The notes under the pieces are model-generated. The model searched no databases, was not told the DNA's origin, and saw nothing but the letters and a program-made list of their open reading frames with translations. From NCBI GenBank assembly GCA_038277395.1, contig CM076194.1, positions 112,681,417 through 112,745,416 of the forward strand: DNA of 64,000 nucleotides, given 5' to 3'. A program made the translations under genes and the position numbers. This document shows positions 34,866 to 45,320 of the stretch, one piece after another. Each line of letters starts with the position of its first letter. Within the stretch, counting starts at the first letter, position 1. The DNA comes from Dryocosmus kuriphilus. Lineage: Eukaryota; Arthropoda; Insecta; Hymenoptera; Cynipidae.

Positions 34866-34924
34866 ATGGAAAGTGGTTTGGAAGAAAGTGTAAGTGATTC
34901 CAGAAAAGTAGACAATGCTGACGC
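34866..34924 (+). CDS. possible short first coding exon
   Basis: An ATG at 34866 opens 59 coding bases, acidic/serine-rich, followed by a near-consensus splice donor gtaagtata at 34925. Without splicing the frame stops at once (TAA). Nothing downstream can be joined because of the assembly gap. Weak. Confidence 0.25.
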
Positions 34925-35080
34925 GTAAGTATAAATATACTATTTACTTCCTACGTCAACGCAAAAAGTATTCTTATTCATACTTATTGTATAATAAGAT
35001 TTATCGTCAGTTTACATGATGCTTCGCTCTGATTGGCTGCGCCTTTTCACTATACTCTCTCTTTGATTTCATCTGGAGCC

Positions 35081-35580
35081 NNNNNNNNNNNNNNNNNNNN
35101 NNNNNNNNNNNNNNNNNNNNNNNNNNNNNNNNNNNNNNNNNNNNNNNNNNNNNNNNNNNNNNNNNNNNNNNNNNNNNNNNNNNNNNNNNNNNNNNNNNNN
35201 NNNNNNNNNNNNNNNNNNNNNNNNNNNNNNNNNNNNNNNNNNNNNNNNNNNNNNNNNNNNNNNNNNNNNNNNNNNNNNNNNNNNNNNNNNNNNNNNNNNN
35301 NNNNNNNNNNNNNNNNNNNNNNNNNNNNNNNNNNNNNNNNNNNNNNNNNNNNNNNNNNNNNNNNNNNNNNNNNNNNNNNNNNNNNNNNNNNNNNNNNNNN
35401 NNNNNNNNNNNNNNNNNNNNNNNNNNNNNNNNNNNNNNNNNNNNNNNNNNNNNNNNNNNNNNNNNNNNNNNNNNNNNNNNNNNNNNNNNNNNNNNNNNNN
35501 NNNNNNNNNNNNNNNNNNNNNNNNNNNNNNNNNNNNNNNNNNNNNNNNNNNNNNNNNNNNNNNNNNNNNNNNNNNNNNNN
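35081..35580. other. assembly gap (500 N)
   Basis: Exactly 500 unknown bases, a typical placeholder size; the true length is unknown. It hides whatever precedes the GIY-YIG part of PLE-2. Confidence 0.99.
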
Positions 35581-35582
35581 AA

Positions 35583-36308
35583 ATAATAAAAAATAATAAA
35601 AATTTTTTAAAAATAAAAAATAAATTGATAAAAGGCTTGATCGATAGGTGCATTAAATTGAGTGATGTAAAATTTAGACAAGAAAATTTAGAGCAATTAA
35701 AAGAAACTTTACAATTGAATAATTATCCGCTTCCGTTGATAGAAAATGTAATTAAAGAACGAATTCACGAAATTTATGACTCCTCTAACATTGAAAGTAA
35801 GAAAAAGAAATATTTGGAACAATTTAAAAAAACTGATTTAAATGTCACTTTGCCTTATATACAAGGTCTTTCAGGAAGATTGAAAAGGTTTTTAAAGAAA
35901 TTTGATATTAATGTTCATTTCAATAATAATCACACTTTAGATACATTTCTTACAAATAAAAAAGATTTTGACAATATTGAAAACCAATCTGGAGTTATTT
36001 ATCTTATTAAATGTAAAATTTGTGATAAAGTATATATTGGTGAAACTGGCAGGAGATTAAAAACAAGAATTTACGAACATAAAAGGGTTTGCGAAATTGG
36101 AAATTTAAATACAGGCTTATCACAACATTCATGGAATTTAAACCATGATTTTGATTTTAATAATGTCAAAATTCTAGCTCGAGAAAAAGATATGTTTAAA
36201 AGAAGAATTTTAGAATCTATTTATATTAAAAAGCATTTTAAAATCTCAATAAATCTGAATACAGAAATAAAAAATATAAACCAGATTTACCAGTGCATTC
36301 TAAACTAA
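35583..36308 (+). CDS. Penelope-like element, GIY-YIG endonuclease end (PLE-2), 5' part lost in gap
   Basis: The frame is open from the gap edge to a TAA at 36306-36308. The first ~110 residues match the RT-to-endonuclease linker of Penelope-like elements ('LIDRCIKLS', then helical lysine-rich sequence). The GIY-YIG domain follows: 'GVIYLIKC', 'VYIGETGRRLKTRIYEHKR', and a catalytic-type glutamate in 'RRILESIYIKKH'. A Zn-type CCHH set is present (CKIC, then H...H in 'SQHSWNLNH'). All key residues are intact and there is no stop, so this fragment could still encode an active nuclease fold. Codon use is very AT-rich. The RT domain, if present, lies in the N gap. Confidence 0.85.
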   Translation: MIKNNKNFLKIKNKLIKGLIDRCIKLSDVKFRQENLEQLKETLQLNNYPLPLIENVIKERIHEIYDSSNIESKKKKYLEQFKKTDLNVTLPYIQGLSGRLKRFLKKFDINVHFNNNHTLDTFLTNKKDFDNIENQSGVIYLIKCKICDKVYIGETGRRLKTRIYEHKRVCEIGNLNTGLSQHSWNLNHDFDFNNVKILAREKDMFKRRILESIYIKKHFKISINLNTEIKNINQIYQCILN

Positions 36309-37311
36309 AAAATGTCATTTAATCTCATCAGTTGAATATTTATTTCTCAAGGCTTTGGTGCGCTTTTCATCAGAGGTTTATTATGTTTCTCTATAAATTT
36401 GTACCTTGATAATAATCAGTACACCGTTTATCGTCCGATCGTAAGCATCTCTACTTCAAAATGTAATATTTATAATTTTGGAGTTCCAAAAAACATCGGA
36501 ACTTCAAATATGATTAAAGATTGTATAAAGTGTTGACTAAAATGTGATTTTTTACACAAAATTTTGTTGAAAAACAACGTATGAAGGATGACTTTGATAG
36601 AACTCAAACTTATCATTATTGACATTTATTGACTTCGGTTTCTGCACTAGAGATATTTTAATTTTATGTACAACATCGATCGACATTTTAAGGTAAACAT
36701 TTATAATTTATTATTTTTAGAAAAAATCATTAACGTAGCTTTTTGAATTCTTATATTATTTTTGATTATATTTATTCTTATTTTAGATTTTCTTGAAAAA
36801 GACCCGCAGTTGAGGTCGAAACGTCGAAATATTATGACTTTTTAATAAATTGGCTATTCTATTCTAAAGATTAATTGTTTTATTATGTGATCGTAAGAAC
36901 AACGAAACATTTACATACTACTCTCCATATTTTACCTTGGTAATTTTCGGTTTACATTGAAGTAGATCTGAACTTCAGTCGTTTAAAAAAAATCACTGTC
37001 GTCGAGGATTTTATTAAAAGTTTAAATTTTATATGAACTTTACGTATTTTTTTTAATTGACTTTGAGTCTGCAATTAAATAAATTTTCTTTGAAATTAGA
37101 TTTTTGTTCTTTGATTTAATTTGGTGTATCCCAGTTTCTGTATTGAACATAGAGTTTATCCCAAATACTAATAATTTTTATTTTGTGTAGAGTTTGAATG
37201 TGTAGAATCGACGCCAAGCAGTTTTAATAATTTCAAATATTGCTAGTTATTGGTAATTTTATTACAATTGGAAAATATTAAATAATTTTTCATTTTACGT
37301 GAATTGCAGCT
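36309..37311. other. PLE-2 3' region and AT-rich spacer
   Basis: AT-rich, apart from the hammerhead-like motif; no coding signal. The end (gaattgcag at 37311) resembles a splice acceptor in front of the MULE. Confidence 0.4.
36787..36830 (+). ncRNA. hammerhead-ribozyme-like motif 3' of PLE-2 (degenerate)
   Basis: Reading 5' to 3': stem I arm 36787-36791, a degenerate first core box (cttgaaaaa where CUGAUGA is expected), stem II gacc/ggtc at 36801-36804 and 36814-36817 with a 9-base loop, then gaaacgtc at 36818-36825, which fits GAAA plus the GUC-type cleavage site. The bases after it, 36826-36830, can pair with 36787-36791. It lies 480 bases after the PLE-2 stop. Penelope-like elements are known to carry hammerheads in their terminal repeats. 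Confidence 0.5.
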
Positions 37312-37319
37312 TTTCAAAC

Positions 37320-39509
37320 ATGGAAACTAAACGAGGAACAAGCAACATTCTCGAAGTTCGTCGCAGACAGAGCAGAAAAAAAAAATCAGCGATTTAAAGT
37401 CAAAGCAATTTTATTCTTGCCATCGATCATATAGTTACAGCAAAAAAGGAAGCGATGCAATGGAAATAAAATCAATGGGAGCAAATAAAATTGATGGAGT
37501 CTGCCCATCTATGCTCGAGGTGACAGTTTTTAAATGTGATGGGATAGAAAAAATACAAGTTAAATATTGGAAGACACATTGCGGCCATGAACAGGAAATC
37601 GGACGAATTGGATTGGATCAAGAAACAAGGATAAAAATTGCAGGTACTGTATAATCTATTTTAATAAATAATTCAGCATACTGACATGAATGCAATGAAT
37701 CACGATTAATTTGTTTCTATTTCATGTTTTTCCGGCTAAGTTGAAGGGAGGCGTGACGTTTCAGCATATAATAGACACGATTCGTACACCTGAAGAGGAA
37801 AATGAAAACTGCAAACGACTGCTACTCTTGGATCGTCAAGGCTTGCACAATATTACACGAGACTTCAACATAGATTATGCAACAAAACGGCATAAAAATG
37901 ATGCGATCAGCATAAAGTTGTGGGTTCAAGAAATGGTTGCACTTCAAACAGAATGTCCAGTTTTGTACTACAAAGGCCAGAATGACGATGAAGAACCGAA
38001 AGGGCCAAGATGTTAAAAAAAGAAGATTTTGCTTTGATAGTTATGACTGACTTTCAAGGACAACAGCTGAAAAAATTTGGTACGGATAAAATTTGTATGG
38101 ATAGCACCCACGGTATAAATCAGTACGATATGCAATTGCACACAATTATGATGGTTCATGAGTTTGGATCAGAATGTCCAGTTGCATTTTGTTTTTCTAA
38201 CCGATCAGACGAAGTCATCTTTAAAATATTTTTCGAAAAAATCAAATCGAAAGTGGGAGTAATTCAGGCGAAAGTTTTAATGTCGGATGACGCTACCGCA
38301 TTTTATAATGCTTGGAGTGACGTGATGGGATCTGTCGAGCATCAACTTTTATGTTCTTGGCACGTGAATAAAAACTGGACTGAAAATTTGAGCAAAGTAA
38401 ATGAAGGGCCAGAAAAGAAGAAACTTGTTTCTCAAACATTGCGGGTATTGCAACAACAAACGTCCGTGGATGATTTCCAAAATCGTCTAAAAAAAATAAT
38501 TGAAGATTTGATGCAAGATAATGATACTGAAGCGTTCAGAATTTATTTTGAAAGATATTATGCACAGCGACCAAAAATGTGGGCCTACTGCTACAGATTA
38601 AAACTTGGGATCAACACGAACATGTACTTAGAGTCTTTTCACAAGATATTGAAGCATATATATTTGGAAGGGAGAAAAGTGAAACGCCTCGATAAAACTA
38701 TTGATGCGCTCATGAAAATTTGTCGAGACAGTGTTTATAAACGCTTAATAAATCTGGCGAAGAATGTCCCCACCGAAAAAGTGCAAAAAGTTCGACAAAG
38801 TCACAAGGATAGTGATTCTATTAAATTGGAGCAGATTCAAGTTCTTGAGAATGGACAAGGATATTTGGTGAAATCAACATCGGATCCATCTCAGAACTAT
38901 CACATTTTCAAGGCTGGAGAAACATGTGAACATTTATCATGTTTGAAATGCAGTAAGTGCAATATCTGCATTCACACTTATAATTGCAATTGCTTGGGCA
39001 ATCTCATAAGAGTTAATATTTGCAAGCACATCAATGCTTTGTGCTCGTAAATTTACTGGAGATCCGTACAATAATTACCACAACAACGTTCATCACGAGA
39101 AAAATATAGAAGAGCAGCAGATGCTAATGGAAATGCATACAACACCAATCAAGGTCAACGAAAATCAGAGAATGCTGAGTCAAGCCGAACTCATTTTGGG
39201 TCTGAGCAACAAAAAATATAATGATCAGGATTGAGAAAAAATAGAGAGAAAAATGTCCGAATTGATAGCTCTCATGAATGATATTGGAGGAAAAATAAAT
39301 TTGAAACCTGTTAAAAGTATTAACTCTCAACAGAAAGTTGAACCATAAATCCGCCTCTATTCCACTAAGAAGAAAAAGAAAACTTGTCGCGACACCACTA
39401 TTCCAAAACCTTCAGTGAACGAAGTTAATGCTATCATATCTGGGCTTGATAATAACAATAGTGAGAGCATTAATATCCATAGTACATTCGACCATTCTTA
39501 TTAATGATG
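37320..39509 (+). pseudogene. MULE-type transposase with N-terminal zinc finger, frameshifted
   Basis: An ATG at 37320 starts a basic N-terminus that passes an A-rich slip point (near 37380) into a frame with a FLYWCH/WRKY-like zinc finger: C in 'FYSCHRS', C in 'GVCPSML', H-x2-H in 'THCGH' (to 37640). A possible intron (donor gtactg at 37644, acceptor ctaag at 37740) leads to 37741-38012. A second slip near 38010 leads to the catalytic frame 38010-39050. There the MULE triad is visible: D31 in 'ICMDSTHG', D93 in 'MSDDATAFYNAW', E208 in 'MYLESFHK', with the usual C-x2-H 'CSWH' between. A SWIM-like C-x-C...C-x-H ('CNC...ICKH') ends this frame. A third shift (about 39030) leads to a C-terminal tail ending near 39509, followed by AATAAA at about 39556. 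The DDE residues are all retained. Confidence 0.85.
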
Positions 39510-39808
39510 TACATCTCATTTAATGTACTTAATCTTCTTCTGATTGATTTTAAGAAATAAAATTGTTATGGCATGAGTAATAATATTATCCTGATTTTAT
39601 TTTTGAACATAATCTTTAGTCATTTTCAATACTCGTATTACTAGCATTAGGTTTATTACGTAAATTAATATTATTTCTATGATGGTTCATTGAACAAACT
39701 TTGCAGGCATTCAAATTTCAAACATAGTCGCGCGCAGGCACCTACTATAGAGGCGTAGGCTGCGCGCGCTTCGGGAGCCAAAATAGATGCTGGCGTGAAC
39801 GGCTCGTG
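39510..39808. other. spacer with strong hairpin
   Basis: AT-rich except a G+C-rich hairpin: 39729-39737 pairs with 39760-39768 (cgcgcgcag/ctgcgcgcg) and 39741-39745 with 39755-39759 (cctac/gtagg). Confidence 0.6.
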
Positions 39809-40167
39809 AACGCAGTGGTTACGCTACAGCGTAACCGTAAAGTAATCTGGCGATTTATAAAATTAAAGAAGCAAAATAAATGTTTGAATTGTTGATATTT
39901 GAATTTTACGTTAAATTTTACGTTAGAAAATGACCCTTTAAATGAAAAAAGTTTATTTTTCGGCGTTAGAAGCTAAACAACATTTCGCAAAATGTTTTTT
40001 AGCTTCTGACGCCGAAAAATAAACTTTTTGCATTTAGAGTGTGACTTTCTAACGTAAAATTTAACGCAGCATTCAAATAGCAACAATTCAAACATTTATT
40101 TTGCTTCTTTAATTTTATAAATCGCCAGATTACTTTACGGTTACGCTGTAACGTAACCACTGCGTTC
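39809..40167. mobile_element. near-palindromic foldback MITE, 359 bp
   Basis: Left arm 39809-39983 and right arm 39992-40167 are inverted copies at roughly 93% identity, meeting at a very short loop. Ends read 'gaacgcagtggttacg'. The whole element could fold as one hairpin. No coding capacity and no clear target duplication. Confidence 0.9.
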
Positions 40168-40860
40168 GGGCTTTCCGCCAGGGATAAATCCGGTCCGCAG
40201 TATTGCCAACAGTGGTTGTGGCGTCACAAAACCAAGATGGCCGTAGGAGTAGGATAGATTTGAAAAAAAAAAACCGCGCAAGTGTAGTTATTTTAAGCAT
40301 TTATTTTTGAAGCGAAAATAAGATTGTCAGTCAACGAGATCTGTCATCTTACGCAGACTATACCCTCCTGTTGTAATTTTGTTGTCGGTGAAAATTTTGA
40401 ATTTCAAAATTTCTGAGCATACTTAAGGAGTTGTAGATTTTTGAATTTTCAGTTTGTCGAAAAATGTTATCAGACTTTTTGGTAGAACTATTTAGGGGGT
40501 TACCGGAAATCTGATCAAAACTTGTGAAACTCTCAAAATTTTGAATTTCAAAATTTTTGGGACCCTTTTAATTCCCGATTTTGCGTTAAAACGATAAAAA
40601 TTCCGGTAATTTTTAAAACATTTCAGCGTTCGAGCGAGAAATTTCGTTGTAAGGGATACATACTATAAAGCTCTTGATAAATAGGACATCAAATACCCCT
40701 TTAGTTCCTAATACCTTGTTTCTATCATGCGCACTAGCCCGTAAATTACTTTTGTTGATATCGCGATATTCAAAGCGGGACTTTTTGCGAAAACAATGTA
40801 GAACTATAGCCATTTTTATCGTTTTAAATTTGGAGTAACTATATTTTCTTACTCGGAAAA
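40168..40860. other. non-coding lead-in to a satellite array
   Basis: Contains scattered words shared with the array (gtagaactata, cattttta). Otherwise nothing recognised. Confidence 0.4.
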
Positions 40861-41475
40861 CTCGTGCTTTTATTTAGTTTTCCTATGTGTAATTCAATTT
40901 TTCGCATAGCACCCTATAGAACTATATTGGAATTATCAAAAGAAACATTTTTCTCACCCAGAACTCGGGGGTACTCGGCGAAAATAGCAGTCATTTTACC
41001 GTTCGCGCGGAAAGTGGGGAAAAACTCCTGCTTTTATTAGTTTTCCTATGTGTAATTCACTTTTTCGCATAGCACCTATAGAACTATATTGGAATTATCA
41101 AAAGAAACATTTTTCTTACCCAGAACTCGGAGATGCTCGGCGAAAATGGCGGTCATTTTACCGTTCGCGCGGAAAGTTGGGAAAAACTCGTGTTTTTATT
41201 TAGCTTTCCTATGTGTAATTCACTTTTTCGCATAGCACCCTATAGAACTATATTGGAATTATCAAATGAAACATTTTTCTCACCCAGAACTCGGGGGTGC
41301 TCGGCGAAAATGGCGGTCATTTTACCGTTCGCGCGGAAAGTGGGGAAAAACTCATGCTTTTATTTAGTTTTCCTATGTGTAATTCACTTTTTCGCATAGC
41401 ACCCTATAGAACTATATTGGAATTATCAAAAGAAACATTTTGCTTACCCAGACCTCGGGGGTGCTCGGCAAAATA
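40861..41475. repeat. tandem satellite, ~163-bp unit, ~3.8 copies
   Basis: The marker 'ctcgtgcttttatttag' or its variants start at 40861, 41025, 41187 and 41351, giving periods of 164, 162 and 164. Copies are highly alike ('accgttcgcgcggaaagt' in each complete unit). Because 163 is not a multiple of three, the frames read through it (41133-41509) are accidental. Confidence 0.9.
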
Positions 41476-42225
41476 TCAGTTTGGATATCGTTTTCCTTCA
41501 AAATTCTAAAAAATCGATTACAGTCAATAAATCAATAGTTTCAATGGAACTATTATTTAGAATAATAGGGAACTATAGAACTCTTTACCATGTATCCGAA
41601 AAATGGTCCAGAACTCTGTTTCTATCCAAAAGGTGTGCGGCATGAAGTTAGCACCCCAATTTTTGTTTTAAAAAAAAAAGCACATAAGGAGTACAAAACT
41701 ATTCTTGCACCCCCAAGAGAACTCTAGAACTATTCAAAAGAAACTGGGAACTCTGAAAAAAATCAAGGTTTCCGTAAATTGGGGTGCCAACTTCCCGGGG
41801 GTCAATATTCTTCATAAAAATATTTTTATGTGCCAATAACTACCTATATCTTTTACATTAGATGTAAACTTATATATTACTTTACACAGTTATTACGAAT
41901 TAAAAGTAAAATTTGATATACGCCGATGGCTGTGTACGGCGACAAACGAAAAAGAAGACGTAAATTCTGTTGGCTCTTAAATCATTTTTATTTTTTTCTT
42001 CTCTATTTCTTCTCCCTTTTACCGATTCGACGAACGTTGCTTACACCTACTTTTCTTTAAATTTTCATTTTGACTTCCGATGCACGGAGAAACTGATCAC
42101 TTGTCCATGAGTCTGGTTTACTAAAGTTCAATCCAGTTTAAATAAATTTAAATAAAATTAGACCAAAAGCGTGATCCCATGAATACTATTTAATTTTGAG
42201 AATTAAGTTTAATCCGTGTTTATAC
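41476..42225. other. AT-rich spacer
   Basis: No gene. Words related to the satellite (tagaactattc, gaactctg) persist to about 41760. A short GC-balanced part near 41930 is unassigned. Confidence 0.4.
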
Positions 42226-42725
42226 AGGGTGTCTTTTTTATTTTGAGACATCGAAATATCTCAAGAAATACGCATCCTACGATGAAAATGTCTGTAATAA
42301 AAACTTTTTATTTTCGAGAGGGAAAAGAGAATGTATAAAAATGAACCCTAAGCCCCACCGCCTGGGGCAAGAGGGGGGCGAGAGTGACGTTGAAACTTCA
42401 AATAGAAACCCCTATTTTTTATCACAGATTCAGAATCTCCTTTAAGAAGTACGTGAGTTTTTTTTGAAAATTTTTTTTCGATTCGCAACAGATGGCGCTG
42501 CAATTGCGAAAAAGGAAATTGTTGATTCTTTCCAGGATAACGGTTCCAAACCAAAGGTAAATGAGAAGTGTGGAATGTAAGGAGGACCATTGAATCATAA
42601 CCAATTTAATTTTGGGCACTACTTTTAGCTTTACTCAGGAATAACGACGTGGACGTAGCAGTTGCTTATTCCCTTCGGGGTGCTTAATTTCGGCGAGTCC
42701 CCTTGCCTCTTACTATCGGCGTGTT
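42226..42725 (-). mobile_element. 3' end fragment of a mariner-type element
   Basis: Its reverse complement aligns with 51790-52275, the 3' non-coding part and terminal repeat of the mariner relic there. Shared landmarks are the 'cagggtgt'/'gagacat' terminus, 'gcaacagatggcgctgcaatt' partly, and the non-coding block after the transposase. No transposase sequence remains. Confidence 0.75.
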
Positions 42726-43778
42726 TGAACTTTCGGCCAAGGGACAGTAAAAGTGATAAAACTGCAGAAAACTTTTCCCGAACGCAGTCGGCTGTCGATT
42801 TTGGATGTAGACGTTACGTATTATCATCGAGTGTCTACTGTCTACATCTATTCTCGACGTCATTCCGGCTCGAGCTAGAATCCCGAACAGTCAGTCGGTC
42901 ACCATCCGAGCGCTAACCGCGCCTGTCCGTGTTTAACTTTTATTCGTTAGGAGAGTTGATTGGAGGGTTGATTAGAAGTGTCAATTTGATATGGGTGTGT
43001 TGTTTGCTGTTGGTATTTAAATTTTAACCGTTGAAGTCGCATACTATGAGCAAACCTGCTTATGAAAATGGTCACTGTTATATAATAATAACCAGTATGG
43101 TGAAATATATTCTTGGTGAAACTTCGCACGCATTTTTTTCTCAAAGAAATTGTGAAAATCTATCGTAAAAACCCAACATGTTCCTTCGAGCTGGATTATA
43201 TTGATAGTAAATCAAAAATAGACAACATTCTATATGAATATGTAGACAATTCGCCTCAAAGGCGATAACTCATTGCGATCGGAGCTTCTGCGGAGAGTTG
43301 ACACTATCTTGGATTTGATTGTGTTTCAGTGTGGCTTCGACTCGGTAACAGCACCTTTGTAGTAGTAGTATCACATCAAAGGCACAAAGACATTTTTTCA
43401 GTTTCTTGGGACAAAAATTTCATTCTATAGAACACAATGATATTGTTTAGTGCACCAAACATTAAGGTTAGTTGAACAACCTTGATTTGACAAGCAATCG
43501 CCATACTCATTCCGAAGAGATTTCTAGATGCGAAAAGCATAACCTCTTTCAACTGAGACTTGAAAATAGAATTTATGGATTGGGTGTAGAGGTCAGAAAC
43601 CCGTGGGCAAACCTAACCTCCATACAGCTGCCACGAAAAGTATCTTCGTCTTTATTGACCAATTTGGAATCTTGGAGTAAGATCAAAAGGATGACATCTC
43701 GCCCAGTTACAATCAACACTTGAGCTTTGGAAAAGTTTTGGAAGGATGACAAGCCACATCATTCTAAAATCAAGTTAA
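42726..43778. other. non-coding stretch with one dispersed repeat
   Basis: Holds a repeat copy at 43016-43185. Short frames (42662-42916, 43472-43723) have no similarity. Confidence 0.4.
43016..43185 (+). repeat. dispersed repeat (paired with 50768-50932)
   Basis: Same-strand match: 'aattttaaccg...gaagtcgcatactatg', 'aaaatggtcactgtt', 'caaagaaattgtgaaaatc' and 'gtaaaaacccaac' occur in both in order, about 80% alike. Confidence 0.75.
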
Positions 43779-44634
43779 GGACATGTGCCACTGAGCGGAA
43801 GATCTACATTACCAAGCTCACTTTGAGGATTTATCCATTTATTTTTTGAACCACAGAACTTTTTTTGTAAATAAAATATCGGACTGAAACTTTGGGAAGT
43901 GCATGAGACGACAATAAATTGCGTTTTTATATATTATTTAAGTAGGAATAATGTAAAAATATTTGTAATAACTGAATAAATGCTCAGGGATACCGACCGT
44001 ACTGCTGAACTCTGTATTATCAATGTATTTTTTTCAGTGGAGCAGTATTGAGATAAACGACTCCTCTGTCTTGAAGAAAATCAGGTAAACATCGTTAGAA
44101 AACATTATACACGACAATTTTTGTACATATAGTGCAAATGAACAAACTAATATGTAATTCCGCGGCGTCACCTGCCAGTGAACCCGAGGTGTGTCGCGTG
44201 TTGTGCGCCATCGATTTGATATTGGGAGCGGTGTTGATTGGAACTAGCTTGCAAAACGCTTCCCTTTTTAATTTCGTCAAAAAAACTTTTTTCAAAATTG
44301 CTACTCAAATAATGCATACAAACGCGATTTAATGTCTTCTCATGCATTTGTCAAAGTTTCAGTCCGATAATTTATTTACAAAAAAAGTCCTGTGATTCAA
44401 AAAATTTCTGGATAAGCTCCAAGAAATTTTCAGTTTTAATTACGTCGAAAAAAACTTTTTTCAAAATTCCTACTCAAATAATGTATACGCACGCAATTTA
44501 TTGCCTTCTCATGCATTTCCAAAAGTTTCAATCCGATATTTTATTTCCAAAAGGTTCTGCTGTTCAAAAAATAAATGGATAAATCCTAAAATTGAGGATG
44601 GTAATGTAGGTCTTCCGCTCAGTGGCACATGGCC
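43779..44634. mobile_element. TTAA-flanked foldback element with ~200-bp inverted arms
   Basis: TTAA at 43775-43778 and 44635-44638 bracket inverted ends sharing 'catgtgccactgagcggaag' and a further ~170 bases (43779-43975 against 44430-44634). The inner part of the right arm occurs a second time as a direct copy at about 44265-44430 ('aaaacttttttcaaaatt' start). No transposase. TTAA target duplication is typical of the piggyBac superfamily, but the ends do not prove it. Confidence 0.75.
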
Positions 44635-44789
44635 TTAAGTGAGCCTCCCATTCCCTATCCAATTTGTCAGTAATTAGCAATCTCTCTGTTGAATTGAACT
44701 AAGTGCAACAAATAAATTTACTAAAATGAATAAATTAGTTAAAAATCATGGTTCGACAAAAGCAAAGTCACTATTTACAAAAATAAGCG

Positions 44790-45320
44790 GACAAAGTTTC
44801 AAATGATTATGATAACGAAGAAGTCGCGTTGACAGAGCAAACAAAAATTGAATTAAATCAGAGATTAGATCACATTAAAAATGCCTTTAAGGAATATGAT
44901 GAAATACAAAGTCAAATCGATGAATTAACCTCTGATGAAGAAGACCCTTAAAATTATAGAGAAAAAATTGAAACTGAATATTTCGCAATAGTTTCTATAG
45001 CCGAAAGATTGTTGTCTCGTGGAGCTCCAATAGTTCAAGCTACTAACATTGATGTAAATTTGCAAAGGAAAATTAACGTTCCTATACCATCACGAAATCA
45101 AAGTATAAAATTGCCTACCATCGAATTGCCAAAAATCAAGGACGAGCTCGTGGAATATCTTGGACCCCGAGACACATTTACCTCTCTCATTCACGGCCAT
45201 GCAGGAATTAGTAATATTCAAAAGTTCCACTATTTAAAAGCTGCATTAGAGGGTAACGTGGAACAAGTTATAAAATCGCTCTATTTTTCTGAAGAAAATG
45301 ATACAATAGCATGGAAAGCT
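44790..45320 (+). pseudogene. gag: BEL/Pao Gag, N-terminal part
   Basis: A charged N-terminal helical segment (44800-44950, with a stop at about 44949) precedes the conserved BEL gag domain (DUF1759 type): 'KLPTIELPKIK', 'FTSLIH', 'QKFHYLKAALEG' and 'DTIAWKAV'. The reading then leaves gag similarity at about 45320, and the missing remainder resumes at about 47252. Confidence 0.8.

Larger units (their letters stand above)
34008..35080. other. mixed non-coding stretch before the assembly gap
   Basis: Contains 3' sequence of PLE-1, a more GC-rich block (34230-34400), a (TC)n microsatellite, a short pyrimidine-rich duplication at 34589-34655 ('cctttctctgtcactgtc' twice) and a possible short first exon. 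Confidence 0.4.

Noticed and set aside
35033..35653. Long frames covering the 500-N gap on both strands
   Set aside because: They exist only because N codons are not counted as stops.
41133..41509. Repeating ~50-residue protein frame
   Set aside because: Produced by the 162-164-bp satellite; the period is not a multiple of three and frames shift between units.
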